From: Anastatus disparis
Lineage: Eukaryota > Arthropoda > Insecta > Hymenoptera > Eupelmidae
NCBI GenBank assembly: GCA_017163975.1
Contig: JAFFSR010000307.1
Location: forward strand, 124,001 to 188,000
Length of the DNA stretch: 64,000 nucleotides
Direction: 5' to 3'
The notes below the pieces were generated by a model. That model was not told where the DNA came from and made no database searches. It worked only from the letters and a program-made list of their open reading frames with translations. The position numbers and the translations under genes were made by a program. Below are positions 1-10,017 of the stretch, piece after piece. Within the stretch, counting starts at the first letter, position 1; each line of letters starts with the position of its first letter.

Positions 1-1
1 T

Positions 2-2728
2 AGGTTAGATAGAGTGGATAAAATTGGCGGTGGAGTTGGCTTCTATGTGCGAGATTTTCTCAAAGTCAGCATACTTTCTCAATCAAATGCCGTTTTCGAC
101 AATACAGCTGAGTATATCATAGCTGAAATCTCTCTAGGTGCTGAGAAACTCATTTTTGCGGTCGTATATCTGAGGCCAAAGGGCCTTTTTCCTGAGGATT
201 TCTTTAACTCATTATCTGAGTTATTACCATCGTACAAAAACATTGTCATTACTGGTGATTTCAATATCAATTTGCTGGCTAAAAATTTTAGCGCAGACTC
301 TTTCCGCTCAACGATCGAATCACTTGCCCTTTACTTAGTACCTTCCGAACCTACTCACCATACCCTTACAACTGATCATATTTCTCATACCTGGATTGAT
401 CTCTTCATTTTAAATGACAAAAATTCTTTGGTTTCTTACAGTAAAACATCATCTCCTTTCATAGCAGGTCACGATCTGATTACTATCACTTTTAAGGCTT
501 TTAAGCCTCAGGCTGCAACTAAAATAATCAATTCTCGTAATTTTGCTAACATTAACCTTCAAACTTTAAACAGTATGATTTCATCTTCTCTTTCTAATTA
601 CTCACACGAGAGCTGTGTTTCATCTTTGGGCACTGCCACTTCTTCTGTCGATATGTTAGTTCATAAGTTGTCTTCTGTTCTTGTTTCGTCCTTTGATTCT
701 TGTGCACCAAATAAAGCACTTAAATTAGACATTAAGAAAAAACCGTGGGTCGTTTCTGACATTAGATTTCAGATGAGAGAGCGTGATAGAGCATATCGTC
801 ATGCTGTTCGATCCGGCTCTACTCAGGCAGTTTTAATATATAGGAGGCTCAGAAGTGAAATTTCAAATGCGCTCGATTCTGCAAAAAACAATTATATAGC
901 TGATCGTCTTAATTCTGTGGGTAACTCTTCTAATCGCTGGAACATTCTTCACAAGATTGGTCTGGCTTCAAGGATATTGCCTTCACCGCTTCAGTATTTC
1001 TCCTCAAGTGTTCTTCTCTCTCACTACACAACAATTTCTTCTGCCACTCCAGCTTTGTCTGAGGGTGAGTTGAGAGAAGTGCTTGCAGTACCACTACGTA
1101 ATGACTTGCCTGTCTTTAATTTTGCCCCAGTTAATTGTTCTCTTGTCGAGTCTTTTGTGCGCCTTGGTACTTCCAAGACTTTTGGTCCTGATAGTATTAT
1201 GGCTCAGATGCTTAAAATGAAGAGTCAATCCTCTGTTGATCTCATTACTTCCATCATAAATTGCTCGCTCGCATCTGCTGTTTTTCCGACTGATTGGAAG
1301 AGGGCCTTTCTGCTTCCATTGGCAAAGACGAATAAGATGGATTCACCTTCACAAACTCGGCCCATTGCCAAACTTTCCGAAGTTTCCAAAATCCTGGAGA
1401 AAGTAGTGCATTCTCAGCTTAGCTCCTTTATTGAATCAAATTCTCTGTTCGATAGTCTACAGACAGGCTTTCGGAAAACTAATAGTACCCAGACTGCGCT
1501 CTTGAAGCTTCTTGAAGATGCACGCCTGGCTATTGATAAAAGAATGATTACTGCTCTATTGCTCTTTGATTTTTCCAAGGCTTTCGACACAGTGTCACAT
1601 ATTCGTCTGCTGTTCAAACTTCGTCGATTCAATTGCTCAGATACTGTTATACGATGGTTTGCGTCGTATCTCAGCAAGAGATCCTATGCTATTACGGATT
1701 TGGAGGGTCATGTCGGTGAGTGGGTCACCTGCACGGCAGGTGTTCCTCAGGGCAGTGTTTTGGGTCCGCTGCTTTTCTCTGTTTTCATCAATGATTTATC
1801 TTCTGTTTTAACCAGATCGTCTCATATACTGTTTGCTGATGACTTGCAGGTGTACCACTCATTTCTGCCCACAGATCTGAATGACGAGATCGACTTTCTA
1901 AATCACGAGGTTGCTGCAGTTGTTAAGTGGGCTGTTGACAATGGTCTTGCCTTAAACCCATCCAAAATGCAAGCAATGTTTATTGGCAGCGAGTAATTCA
2001 TCTCAAGAATTGATCTCTTTTCTTGCCCTAAAATTTTCGTAAATGATAAGGTGGTGCCGTATACTAGTTCGGTCAAAAATTTGGGTATCTGGATAACTAG
2101 TACTTTAAACTGGAACAAGCAAGTGGGTTCGGTGGTTGGACGTATCTTTGGTACTCTTCAATCATTAAAGTTCCATAGACATGCTCTGTCTAGGCAGGTC
2201 AGGAAAAACCTTGTCGAAGCTCTTATCTTTCCTATAATAGACTACTGTTGTGTAGTCTATGATGACTTACCTCAGACGTTAAACATTAAACTTCATCGGG
2301 CACTTAATGCCTGCGTTAGATTTGTCTATGGAAATATAGGAAGACAAGAAGGGGTTACGCCCTTTCGCCTGCGGTTGGGCTGGTTGTCGGTGAGCCACAG
2401 GCGTTTATATTTCAAGTCAGCTCTTGCTCACTCTATTGTTTCGTATCAAAAGCCAAGCTATCTGGCTGCTAAATTCGATCGGGTAAACATTGATACAGTT
2501 GTTCGAACTTCGACTAGACTACCAGCTAGACTTCTCATTTGCCCCGTTGTTCGTACTGCTGCTATGCTACATTCTTTCGTTTACACGGCATCTAGTTTTA
2601 TTAATGTTAATACCTCCTTATTCGCTAGTTTTGAACTAGGACAAACGCAGTCTATTAAGGCTAAGCTGTACAACAAATTCTTGCTTGAGGAGCGCACTGA
2701 GTCGTTGGGCGAGACAGAGGGTCAATGA
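2..2728 (+). pseudogene. LINE ORF2 (endonuclease + reverse transcriptase), one nonsense codon
   Basis: ORF2 cuts target DNA and reverse-transcribes the element RNA. The frame is open from the window edge. Endonuclease signatures are GDFNINLL (nt 254-277) and AGHDLI (~nt 464-481); the N-terminal catalytic Asn and Glu lie outside. RT signatures are RPIAKLSEVSKILEKVV, LLFDFSKAFDT (~1561), GVPQGSVLGPLLF (~1740) and FADDL (~1829). The frame is cut by TAA at 1994-1996 where relatives have CAA (FIGSEQ). It then continues in the same frame to a stop at 2726-2728. There is no frameshift, so this copy is close to intact and probably young. Confidence 0.92.
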
Positions 2729-2994
2729 GTGTATTTTCATATTATGGTACACTTTACTACACACTTAGTTCTGTAGACCTTCAACGGTATAATCATTGTG
2801 TAACTTGTTGATCAGATGAGTGCAGTTTTAATAAAGTGTAACAATCTTATACTTTTAAAATCATAATTTTTTTTTTTTTACTTTTATCACAGAGAGAGAA
2901 ATCTCATATGAATATAATCAAATTTTTACTATTGTTCTTGCTTGTTATATTTGCACTATATTTTATTTTGTAATCAACATTATGTATTACTTTT

Positions 2995-3020
2995 GGGTCA
3001 TACAGGGTTGAACCCCACGA

Positions 3021-3023
<3 letters not shown>
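2995..3023 (+). other. 3'-terminal hairpin of LINE copy 1
   Basis: Inner stem GGG/CCC around TTGAA; outer stem GGTC/GATC with one G-U pair. The same fold closes the 3' end of all five LINE copies here. It is the likely RT recognition structure, by analogy with the stem-loops of stringent LINEs (inference). Confidence 0.7.
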
Positions 3024-3067
<44 letters not shown>

Positions 3068-3092
3068 GTCTCTCTCTCTTTCTCTCTCTCTG
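3021..3092 (+). repeat. (CT)n microsatellite between LINE copies 1 and 2
   Basis: Pure to slightly interrupted CT repeats (TTTC and GTC interruptions) directly joining the 3' end of copy 1 to the 5' truncation point of copy 2. Confidence 0.97.
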
Positions 3093-3997
3093 TCACTAAG
3101 CATATTTTGTTTGCTGACGATCTTTAGTTTTATCATTCGTTTCTACCTTCGAATTTAGAAAGTGAGATTGACTTTATGAATTTTGAGGTTGCTGCAGTGG
3201 TAAAATGGGCAAAGGAAAATGAGCTCACCTTTATTCCTGTTAAAATGCAGGCTATCTTCTTGGGTAGCGAACAATATATTTCAAGAATTAATCTTTTGTC
3301 TTGCCCTTCAATTAAAGTGAACGATGTCTCGGTTCCTTACACTAGTGTTGTCAAAAACTTGGGAGTCTGAATCAGCAGTACGTTAAATTAGAACAAGCAG
3401 ATTAGTTCGGTTGTTGGACGGATATTCGGTACTCTCCAATCTCTCAAGTTCCATAGACATGCGTTGGCCAGGCAGGTAAGAAAGGAATTGGTCGAGGCCC
3501 TTATCTTCCCGATTTTAGACTACTGTTGTGTAATTTACGATGATTTACCCCAGTCTCTAAATATTAGGCTTCATCGCGCTCTTAACGCGTGTGTAAGGTT
3601 TGTTTTTGGCCATATTGGCTGGCAGGATAGGGTAACCCCCTATCGTCTTGAGTTGGGATGGATGTCGGTCAAAAATAGACGGTTATACTTTAAGATGTCG
3701 TTAGCTCACTCAATTGTGTCTTATTAAAATCCGCCCTACTTGTCATCAAAGTTCCATGGGGCAAATATAGACACAGCTGTAAGGTCGTCCAGTAGATTGC
3801 CTCCTGGACTCCTAGTATGTCCAGCTGTCCGTACAGCAACGATGCTGAATTACTTTGTTTATTCAGCCTCAACGTTTGTAAACAACAATGTTGACATTTT
3901 CTCATGTTTTGGTGCTGGGTTAACCCAGGTTGTTAAAACAAATTTGTACAATAAATTCTTGGCTGATGAGCGCACCGAGTGGCAGAGTGCAACTTAA
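3092..3997 (+). pseudogene. LINE ORF2 C-terminal fragment, four premature stops
   Basis: Starts at KHILFADDL and aligns end to end with the C-terminal ~300 residues of ORF2 in copies 1 and 4. Premature stops are TAG 3125-3127 (CAG in relatives), TGA 3368-3370 (Trp), TAG 3389-3391 (Trp) and TAA 3725-3727 (CAA). All are single transitions and the frame is otherwise unbroken. The natural stop is TAA 3995-3997 after DERTEWQSAT. Confidence 0.9.
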
Positions 3998-4353
3998 AGC
4001 TTTAAGTGTATACTTTTTTGTTATAAAATCTGCACTCTACCACGATAAATGTAATGTGGACCACGTATAGTTGCGTGAACTGATTTGTTGCGGAATTACA
4101 ATGTTTGCTATAATTTAAGTTGGTTATGGTCAAATTGATTATTTAGAAGTCAAATTTCTTTTGTTAAATATAATATAATGTTTTGCCTATTACATAATTC
4201 AATTTTTAAATTAGATTATGAACTACTGTTATCGAAATTATAACTGTTACTTCTATAATGTAATTTTTATGTATATACTATGTATCTCAAATGGGTCATA
4301 CGGGGTTGAACCTCACGACCTTAAATAAAAAGTATCAATTAATCAATCAATCA
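3093..4353 (+). mobile_element. LINE copy 2, strongly 5'-truncated
   Basis: Begins abruptly inside the RT just before the FADDL motif, right after (CT)n. Retains the RT C-terminus, the 3' UTR, the family hairpin (4294-4320) and a tail AAATAAAA followed by an (AATC)n run before the next (CT)n. 5' truncation is the usual outcome of incomplete reverse transcription. Confidence 0.92.
4294..4353 (+). other. 3' hairpin and (AATC)n tail of LINE copy 2
   Basis: Outer stem GGTC/GACC (4294-4297 with 4317-4320) and inner stem GGGG/CCTC with one mismatch. Then AAATAAAA and AATCAATCAATCA leading into CTCTC. The outer stem differs from copy 4 (GATC/GATC) by a paired change. Confidence 0.72.
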
Positions 4354-4362
4354 CTCTCTCTT

Positions 4363-4428
<66 letters not shown>

Positions 4429-4429
4429 T
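4354..4429 (+). repeat. (CT)n microsatellite between LINE copies 2 and 3
   Basis: About 75 bp of CT repeats with TTTC and GTC interruptions, joining the tail of copy 2 to the 5' end of copy 3. Confidence 0.97.
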
Positions 4430-4531
4430 ACTATAGACTCTACCCCCATTTTAATCGCTTCTGAGTCTGATCTGGCCTTATTAGTTCCTAATGAAAAAAA
4501 GATAGTGCCGGACCAAAAAAAGAAGGACTGA
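4430..4531 (+). pseudogene. LINE ORF1 C-terminal remnant
   Basis: The last ~33 codons of ORF1 are readable (PILIASESDLALLVPNEKK). They align with IPITDEAQLVKL of copy 4 and IPIMREADLDSF of copy 5, ending at TGA 4529-4531. ORF2 follows in the same frame. The rest of ORF1 was lost by 5' truncation at the CT tract. Confidence 0.75.
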
Positions 4532-7500
4532 GCTTCCTCAGACTCGCAGGCTGTATTGTCCAATGTTTTGTCTTTTAGTGATTTAAATAGTGATGTAGGA
4601 AATAGTTCTTTAAGAGATTCAATATCTATCGCTCATGCCAATGTAAATCAAATTAAGACTCATTTTAATGAGATTGAATGGATGTGCAAATCAGATGATT
4701 ATGACATTTTTGCAGTCACTGAGACTTTCTTAACAGATTTGGACTCAAGTTCGATAATTAACATTGATGGCTATGAGTTTTTTCGTAATTATAGAAAAGG
4801 TAAAGCAGGTGGCGGCGTTGGTGTTTACATTTGAAGTTGCTTCAGAACTCGGATTCTATATTACTCTGATCCAACATTTGATAATTCTCCAGAATTTCTC
4901 TTGTTAGATATTAACGATGGTGTTAATTCTATTCTATGTTGTGTTGTTTACATTAGGCCTAAGGCCTCTTCATTTGATATCTTTTTTAATGCTCTTTCTA
5001 ACTATGCCTATAATTATAAGAATATTGTAATTACTGGCGATCTCAATATTAATCTTTTAAAAACCTTCTACTCGTCTGATACACTCAGATCTTACTTTGA
5101 ATTTCTCTCTTTGTTTATTGTTCCTTCAGATGCTACTCATCACGCAATTACAACGGATCATGAATCTCATACTTGGTTAGACTTATTTGTCATAAATGAT
5201 AGCTCTTCTTTACTATCATATGAGAAGTCTGTTGCTTCATTCATAGCAGGTCATGATCTGATCAAATTAAGACTTAAGCTTTATAGGTCTAAAAGGATTA
5301 CTAAATCCTTTGTTACTAGGAACTTTGCAAACTGTAACATTGATGCACTCAATGCTGCTGTGAGTTCTAATCTTTCTTCTTATCCTCCTGTGAGTCTTTC
5401 TTATTTGGGTTCCTCTCACTCAAACTCGTTGTCTTATTCTGTATTTAATCCTAATTATAGTTCATTTAACCTTTTGCAGTCACCACAGATTCTGAATGCC
5501 CATACTATTGATTCTAGGGTTGATATGTTCTCTTCTGGTATAGTTAAGGCTTTTGACAGGTTTGCGCCTGAAAAGCTAATAAAGATTACCACTAAACGTA
5601 AGCCATGGGTCAATCATGATATCAGATTGCTTATGAAGAATCGTGATAAGTGTTATAAACTGGCTATGAGAACTGGGTCGGATGATGCTTATGCTCGTTT
5701 TAAGCTACTTAGGAATGAGGTTTCTTATTCCCTTAGTAAACTAAAAAATTACTATATAGCTAGTAAGGTTTCTTTGGCTTCTACACTGAAAGACTATCGG
5801 CGCAACCTGTAACCTTCAAGGTTATGTGCTACTCAGATTCGTTACGTTTCGAGGTATACGCGCAATCAGAGTAGCAGTTACTCAGATTTGAGTTTTCCTT
5901 GCGCTGATCGAGGCATATGTAAAGCACCGATTCGTCAAAACAACGTTACACACAAATGATCGGAGCAGGCACAGTTAATTTTCAGTACTTTCTTTGTCGT
6001 TTTCGGCACACCGTTTGCGCCGAACGCGTGGCGCTAGTGTAGTCAGGGAGAAAGGTAACTAGCAAGCAGAAAATTTTTCAGTGTACAGTTAAGAGCAAGT
6101 GGTCCGAATTACATAAGCTTGGCCTGGCTAGCAGTGCTCTGCCTTCACCTCTTAAGTACTTCTCTTCATCAGTGCTCTTAAAGCATTATACTTCTGTTTC
6201 TTCACAGAGCTCAGCTTTGACTAATGCAGATGTTGATCGGGTGCTTGTCTTACCACTTAGATCGGATCTTCCAGTGTTTAACTTTGCTTCAGTTGACCCT
6301 TCCAACCTTGTAAATTTCCTTCGTTTATCCAGTTCTAGGGCGGTTGGTCCTGATCGCATATCAGTTGATATGCTCAAGATGATTGGTGGCTCTCTGTCTA
6401 CAATCTTAGCTTCTATAGAGAATGACTATTTATCTTTTGGCCATTTTCCTGAGACATGGAAAAGGGCTTTTCTTTTACCTCTAGCAAAGCAAACTAAAAT
6501 GAATGATCCCTCTCAAACTCAACCTATAGCTAAGTTATGTGAGGTCTCTAAGGTTCTGGAGAGGGTTGTGCACACACAGTTATCGGCTCATCTCGAGTCC
6601 AATTCTTCACTGGATTGTTATCAGGCCAGCTTTAAAAAGGGTCATAGTATACAGACTGCTCTTTTACATCTACTCGACGACTGTAGGTCTGCCATTGATC
6701 GTAGAATGATCACTCTATTGCTTCTGTTTGATTTCTCTGAGGCCTTTAATAGAGTTCCACATAGTAGACTGCTCATTAAACTTCGGTCAATGAATTGCTC
6801 TGATGTTGTAATCAGATGATTTGCGTCGTACTTGAAAGGTCGGGCTTATTCTGTTGTAGATGAAAGTAATCAACCATCCGTTTGGTCTCAGGTGACTGCC
6901 GACGTTCCACAGAGTAGTGTTCTTGGTCCACTCTTGTTTTTGGTTTACATAAATGATGCTCCGCTTGCCCTATCATCGACAAAGCATATTCTTTTTGCTG
7001 ATGACCTCCAGGTTTATAAATCTTTTTTGCCTGTAAATCTCGAAGATGAGGTTAACCTTATCAATCATGATGTTGCGTCTGTCATTAAGTGGACAGAGAA
7101 AAATGGGCTTCTTTTGAATGCTCTTAAAACACAGGCCATTTTCATCGGCAGTGAGAAATTTATTTCTTGCTTAAATGACAATACATCTATTCCATCTATA
7201 TACATAGGAAATACTATTGTTCCTTACTCCTCTGTTGTTAAAAATCTTGGTTTGTGGATTTCTTCTACACTGGACTGGAGTAAGCATGTTTCTTGTACTG
7301 TGCGAAAGATTCATGGCACCTTAAGATCTCTTAAGTTCTATAAACATGCATTGGCCTTAGATACGAGAAAGAAATTAGTGGAGTCTCTTATTTTTCCAAT
7401 TCTTGATTATGCATCGGCTGCTTATGACGATCTGCCTCAAACGCAAAACTTCCGTCTGCATAGAGCCTTCAATGCCTGCATCAGATTCATTCACGGCCAT

Positions 7501-7893
7501 ATTGGTTGGCGTAGCAGAGTTACACCTTATAGACTTGACTATGGATGGTTGTCTGTTAAAAACAGACGTTTATATCTTAAGATGTCTCTTGCTTTTAATG
7601 TTATTTCACATAATTCTCCATCATACCTAGCCTCTAGGTTTATAAGGCAACATGTTGATGCTTCAGTGCGCTCATCAACCAGACTCCCACCCAGGTTGTT
7701 CATCTGTCCAAATGTGCGTACTGCTGCTTTCCAACACTCATTTGCCTTCTCGGCAGTGGAGTATTTCAATAAAGAGTTATCCTCATTGGAGTCTTTCTCT
7801 CCTAAGGCTTCGCTCTCTTTTAAGCGTTCCTTGTATAATAAGCTTTTATTGAGTGAATGTGAGTTGTGGCAGCATGAAACTGGTACAGGCTGA
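4532..7893 (+). pseudogene. LINE ORF2, two nonsense codons and a MITE insertion
   Basis: Endonuclease: AHANVN near the start with the catalytic Asn, AVTETFL with Glu, GDLNINLL (~5037), AGHDLI (~5250). RT: RPIAKLCEVSKVLERVV-like block, LLFDFSEAF, VPQSSVLGPLLF (Gly to Ser change in the usual PQGS), FADDL (~6992). Breaks: TGA 4832-4834 (Arg in relatives), TGA 6817-6819 (Trp of IRWFASYL), and the 300-bp insertion after 5783. With the insertion and one TA removed, the frame rejoins exactly. There is no Met between the upstream TGA (4529) and the endonuclease domain. The natural stop is TGA 7891-7893. Confidence 0.9.
5784..6083. mobile_element. 300-bp TIR element (MITE) inside LINE copy 3
   Basis: Ends CACTGAAA and TTTCAGTG form terminal inverted repeats, flanked on both sides by TA (5782-5783 and 6084-6085), a 2-bp target duplication. 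Removing the element plus one TA restores the LINE reading frame exactly, which fixes both borders. It is less AT-rich than its surroundings, has no coding capacity, and has an internal near-repeat of ACTCAGATT. A 402-bp relative lies at 44768-45169. Confidence 0.88.
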
Positions 7894-8130
7894 GTTTCAT
7901 TGTAGTTATGATTAGATGAATCATAATTTTCAATTATGAATTGTTATTTTGATTTAGTTACTTATATTATATATGATATTCTAATTGATTTTCTACAAGA
8001 TTATTATCTATATTATTGTTATCTTTATTTGAATATCTTTAGAAAATGTATATTATGCTTTTCATATTTGATCTCTTACTTGTTATTATTATTATAAATT
8101 GTAATACGTCGTTGTAACTGATTCTTTAGT

Positions 8131-8187
8131 GCCAGACAGGGTTCTACCCCAAGGCCAAATAAATAAGTCCAAGTCTAAGTCTAAGTC
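8131..8187 (+). other. 3' hairpin and (AAGTCT)n tail of LINE copy 3
   Basis: Outer stem GCC/GGC, inner GGG/CCC around TTCTA, then AAATAAAT and three AAGTCT units merging into CTCTC. Confidence 0.68.
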
Positions 8188-8228
8188 TCTCTTTCTCTCT
8201 CTCTTATTCTCACCCTCTCTCTCCCTCT
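8186..8228 (+). repeat. Interrupted (CT)n after LINE copy 3
   Basis: CT-rich tract with TTT, TTATT and ACC interruptions; the same interrupted tract occurs after LINE copy 5 (19188-19210). Confidence 0.9.
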
Positions 8229-8403
8229 CTTACCTAAGCTTGAATATGTATACATGGACACACAACGACACTGTGCCGTTGAGCCTTCCCTCTTTTCTCC
8301 TATACATTGCTTGGTATAGCGTACGAATGCATGCGTTATAAATCAATAATAAAAGTTAGGCGTAATTAGTGGGTCTACTATATTTGCGCTTTTAGTAAGG
8401 GGA
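8229..8403 (+). repeat. Flank repeat A (also at 19209-19385)
   Basis: About 175 bp beginning CTTACC and ending TTTTAGTAAGGGGATT, nearly the same as 19209-19385 (roughly nine of ten bases by eye). Both copies lie directly 3' of a LINE tail plus interrupted CT tract, so two LINEs sit at the same site of a repeated sequence, or this block was duplicated. Confidence 0.88.
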
Positions 8404-8690
8404 TTCCGAAAAAAATTTTTAACCGACTTCAAAGAGGAGAAGGTTTTCAATACAATTGAATTTTTAACCGACTTCAGAAAAAAAAGTTCTCAGTTCGATT
8501 GAATTTTTTTTTTTTTCTTTCTATTTTTTTATAATTAGAATTATTATGTAACCTCATAACTCCGTCATTCCTAAACCAATACAAAAAAACTTTTTTTTAT
8601 CTGATGTAGGATGTCTACAGAAAGGTCTCATACGTGTCCTATAATTATTGGGCCAATATTCTATTAAATATTATTATACTTCGCCTGCTA
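8404..8690. repeat. Degenerate dispersed repeat with AACCGACTTCA motifs
   Basis: Two AACCGACTTCA motifs (~8420 and ~8468), poly-T, and AACCTCATAACTCC. This resembles a widespread arthropod interspersed repeat, possibly an RTE-type 3' end (from memory, not verified). A shorter relative with ACCGACTT motifs follows the second flank copy at ~19410-19480. No coding sequence seen. Confidence 0.5.
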
Positions 8691-8693
8691 TAC

Positions 8694-8695
8694 TC

Positions 8696-8753
<58 letters not shown>

Positions 8754-8766
8754 TCTCTCTCTCTCT
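8694..8766 (+). repeat. (CT)n microsatellite upstream of LINE copy 4
   Basis: About 70 bp of nearly pure CT, ending only 7 bp before the ORF1 ATG of copy 4. Confidence 0.97.
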
Positions 8767-8772
8767 TCTATT

Positions 8773-10017
8773 ATGGTAATCTGTTCTCAGTGCAATCTGC
8801 CGGTTTTACGCACTGATACAACTATTTTATGCAAAAATTGTACGTCTATCTACCACATTTCATGCTGTAACAAATCGTGGTTCCTTAGCAAAAGCGTTAT
8901 AGTGTGCTGTGTAAAGCAAAAACTACACAAACGTAAGCCGACTGACGAGAACTCTCGTGCAACAGCTACTGAGGATATAGTCTTGGCCTCTTCGCAGCCA
9001 TTAGACTTACCACAAACGAACCAGCGCTCTCAAAAAAGAGGCCCCGTCTCTCCGCTCCACCCTCTTGAGCCATTGTCAAGGAGACGCTGCTGCTCCGAGT
9101 CAAGCTCCTCCTCCTCCTCTCCTAACAGCATTGTTTTGGGCGCAGACCGGCAACGGGTGCCTGCCTCCAGTCCTATTCGGCTGGTTTCTTCTATTAAATC
9201 GCCCCAGCCTATTAATACTGTAAAAATGTCCGAGCCTGAATACTTTACTGCCTTTGCGGCCGATTGTGCTGCTAAATTTGACAAACAAATGGAAATTTCT
9301 AATCAGCTTTTAGCTGTCACTAACAAATTACTTGCAACTAGTAATAAAATAGGTGACGATGTCAGTGCCATAAAGACGGAGTTGGGAGAGGTAAAAAGTT
9401 CAATCACGGAGCTTCAGAGAAACTATGATGTTCTTTCAGAGCGCCTAGATGATCACATTGCATCATGTTCATCACCTGCAGTATCACTATTACGTGATAC
9501 TTGCGAGATCCTTTTTTCCGGTATACCATCCAGTGTTCAATTAGGCAACAATGATTTAGTTAAGCTCATTTTTGATGCTATGGGCCTTAACTTTGGCACG
9601 GATTTCTTGCTGGAGACACGTGAGTGGACGCCGCCTGTACCACTAGAGCCTGTTCAAATGGAAACTGAGTCCAGTGAGTCCTCCCAGACTCAATTTTTTC
9701 GCTCATTTGTAGGTTGTTTTTCCTCTGAAGTAGTTCGAAATAAAATCATCGAAGCTTCACCTAAACTGCGTAATACTACTACGGACAAAGTTTTTGGCGT
9801 TGGTGGGAAGGGAAAGATTTTTGTTCGACCGATTTGGCCCAAACCAGTTTATTTGCTGCTCAAAAAAGCTCTTGCTGTCTATAAACAGCTAAACTATCAG
9901 CGCCCAATTGTGCGTAACCTTACGGTATGTATGCGTCCTTATTTGAAAGGCGACCTTATACCTATTACTGATGAAGCTCAGTTGGTTAAACTTAAGCCTG
10001 TCGAACTTAAAAAATGA
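8773..10017 (+). CDS. LINE ORF1 protein with PHD-like zinc finger
   Basis: A 414-residue open frame from ATG 8773 to TGA 10015-10017. It probably coats the element RNA. Residues 4-46 carry a PHD-type pattern: C4-x2-C7, C20-x2-C23, H28-x2-C31, then C45; the last Cys seen in copy 5 (CSDC) is replaced here by Lys48, so the final ligand pair is defective. Next come a Ser/Pro-rich linker with PLSRRRC and a poly-Ser run, and a probable coiled coil (~175-235, KTELGEVKSSITELQR). A conserved C-terminal domain (~245-410) follows, with EILFSGIP, VREW-like TREWTPP and VRNLTV blocks, possibly RRM/FP-like. PHD fingers are known in ORF1 of CR1-like elements. This is the only fully open long gene of the array. 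ORF2 follows in the same frame. Confidence 0.85.
   Translation: MVICSQCNLPVLRTDTTILCKNCTSIYHISCCNKSWFLSKSVIVCCVKQKLHKRKPTDENSRATATEDIVLASSQPLDLPQTNQRSQKRGPVSPLHPLEPLSRRRCCSESSSSSSSPNSIVLGADRQRVPASSPIRLVSSIKSPQPINTVKMSEPEYFTAFAADCAAKFDKQMEISNQLLAVTNKLLATSNKIGDDVSAIKTELGEVKSSITELQRNYDVLSERLDDHIASCSSPAVSLLRDTCEILFSGIPSSVQLGNNDLVKLIFDAMGLNFGTDFLLETREWTPPVPLEPVQMETESSESSQTQFFRSFVGCFSSEVVRNKIIEASPKLRNTTTDKVFGVGGKGKIFVRPIWPKPVYLLLKKALAVYKQLNYQRPIVRNLTVCMRPYLKGDLIPITDEAQLVKLKPVELKK

Larger units (their letters stand above)
1..3026 (+). mobile_element. CR1/L2/Jockey-like LINE, copy 1 (enters window in ORF2)
   Basis: Non-LTR retrotransposon whose 5' part lies outside the window. It holds the endonuclease from just past its N-terminus, the reverse transcriptase, a C-terminal region and a ~300-bp 3' UTR ending in the family hairpin (2995-3023). 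It is followed directly by (CT)n. The AAATAAA and short tandem tail seen in the other copies are absent: the element stops at GATCTC and passes straight into CT repeats. By protein sequence it is closest to the copy at 8767-13389. Confidence 0.93.
4430..8187 (+). mobile_element. LINE copy 3 (divergent subfamily, truncated in ORF1, carries a MITE)
   Basis: Begins directly after (CT)n inside the last ~30 codons of ORF1, then has a whole ORF2, a 3' UTR, the family hairpin (~8131-8155), AAATAAAT and an (AAGTCT)n tail running into CT repeats. Its protein sequence differs clearly from copies 1, 2 and 4, so it is another subfamily of the same lineage. A 300-bp TIR element sits in ORF2 (5784-6083). 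Confidence 0.92.

Noticed and set aside
3021..3092. Ser-Leu or Arg-Glu repeat open frames in the CT tracts (also 4354-4429, 8694-8766, 13387-13479, 19134-19210)
   Set aside because: Translated dinucleotide repeats, not genes.
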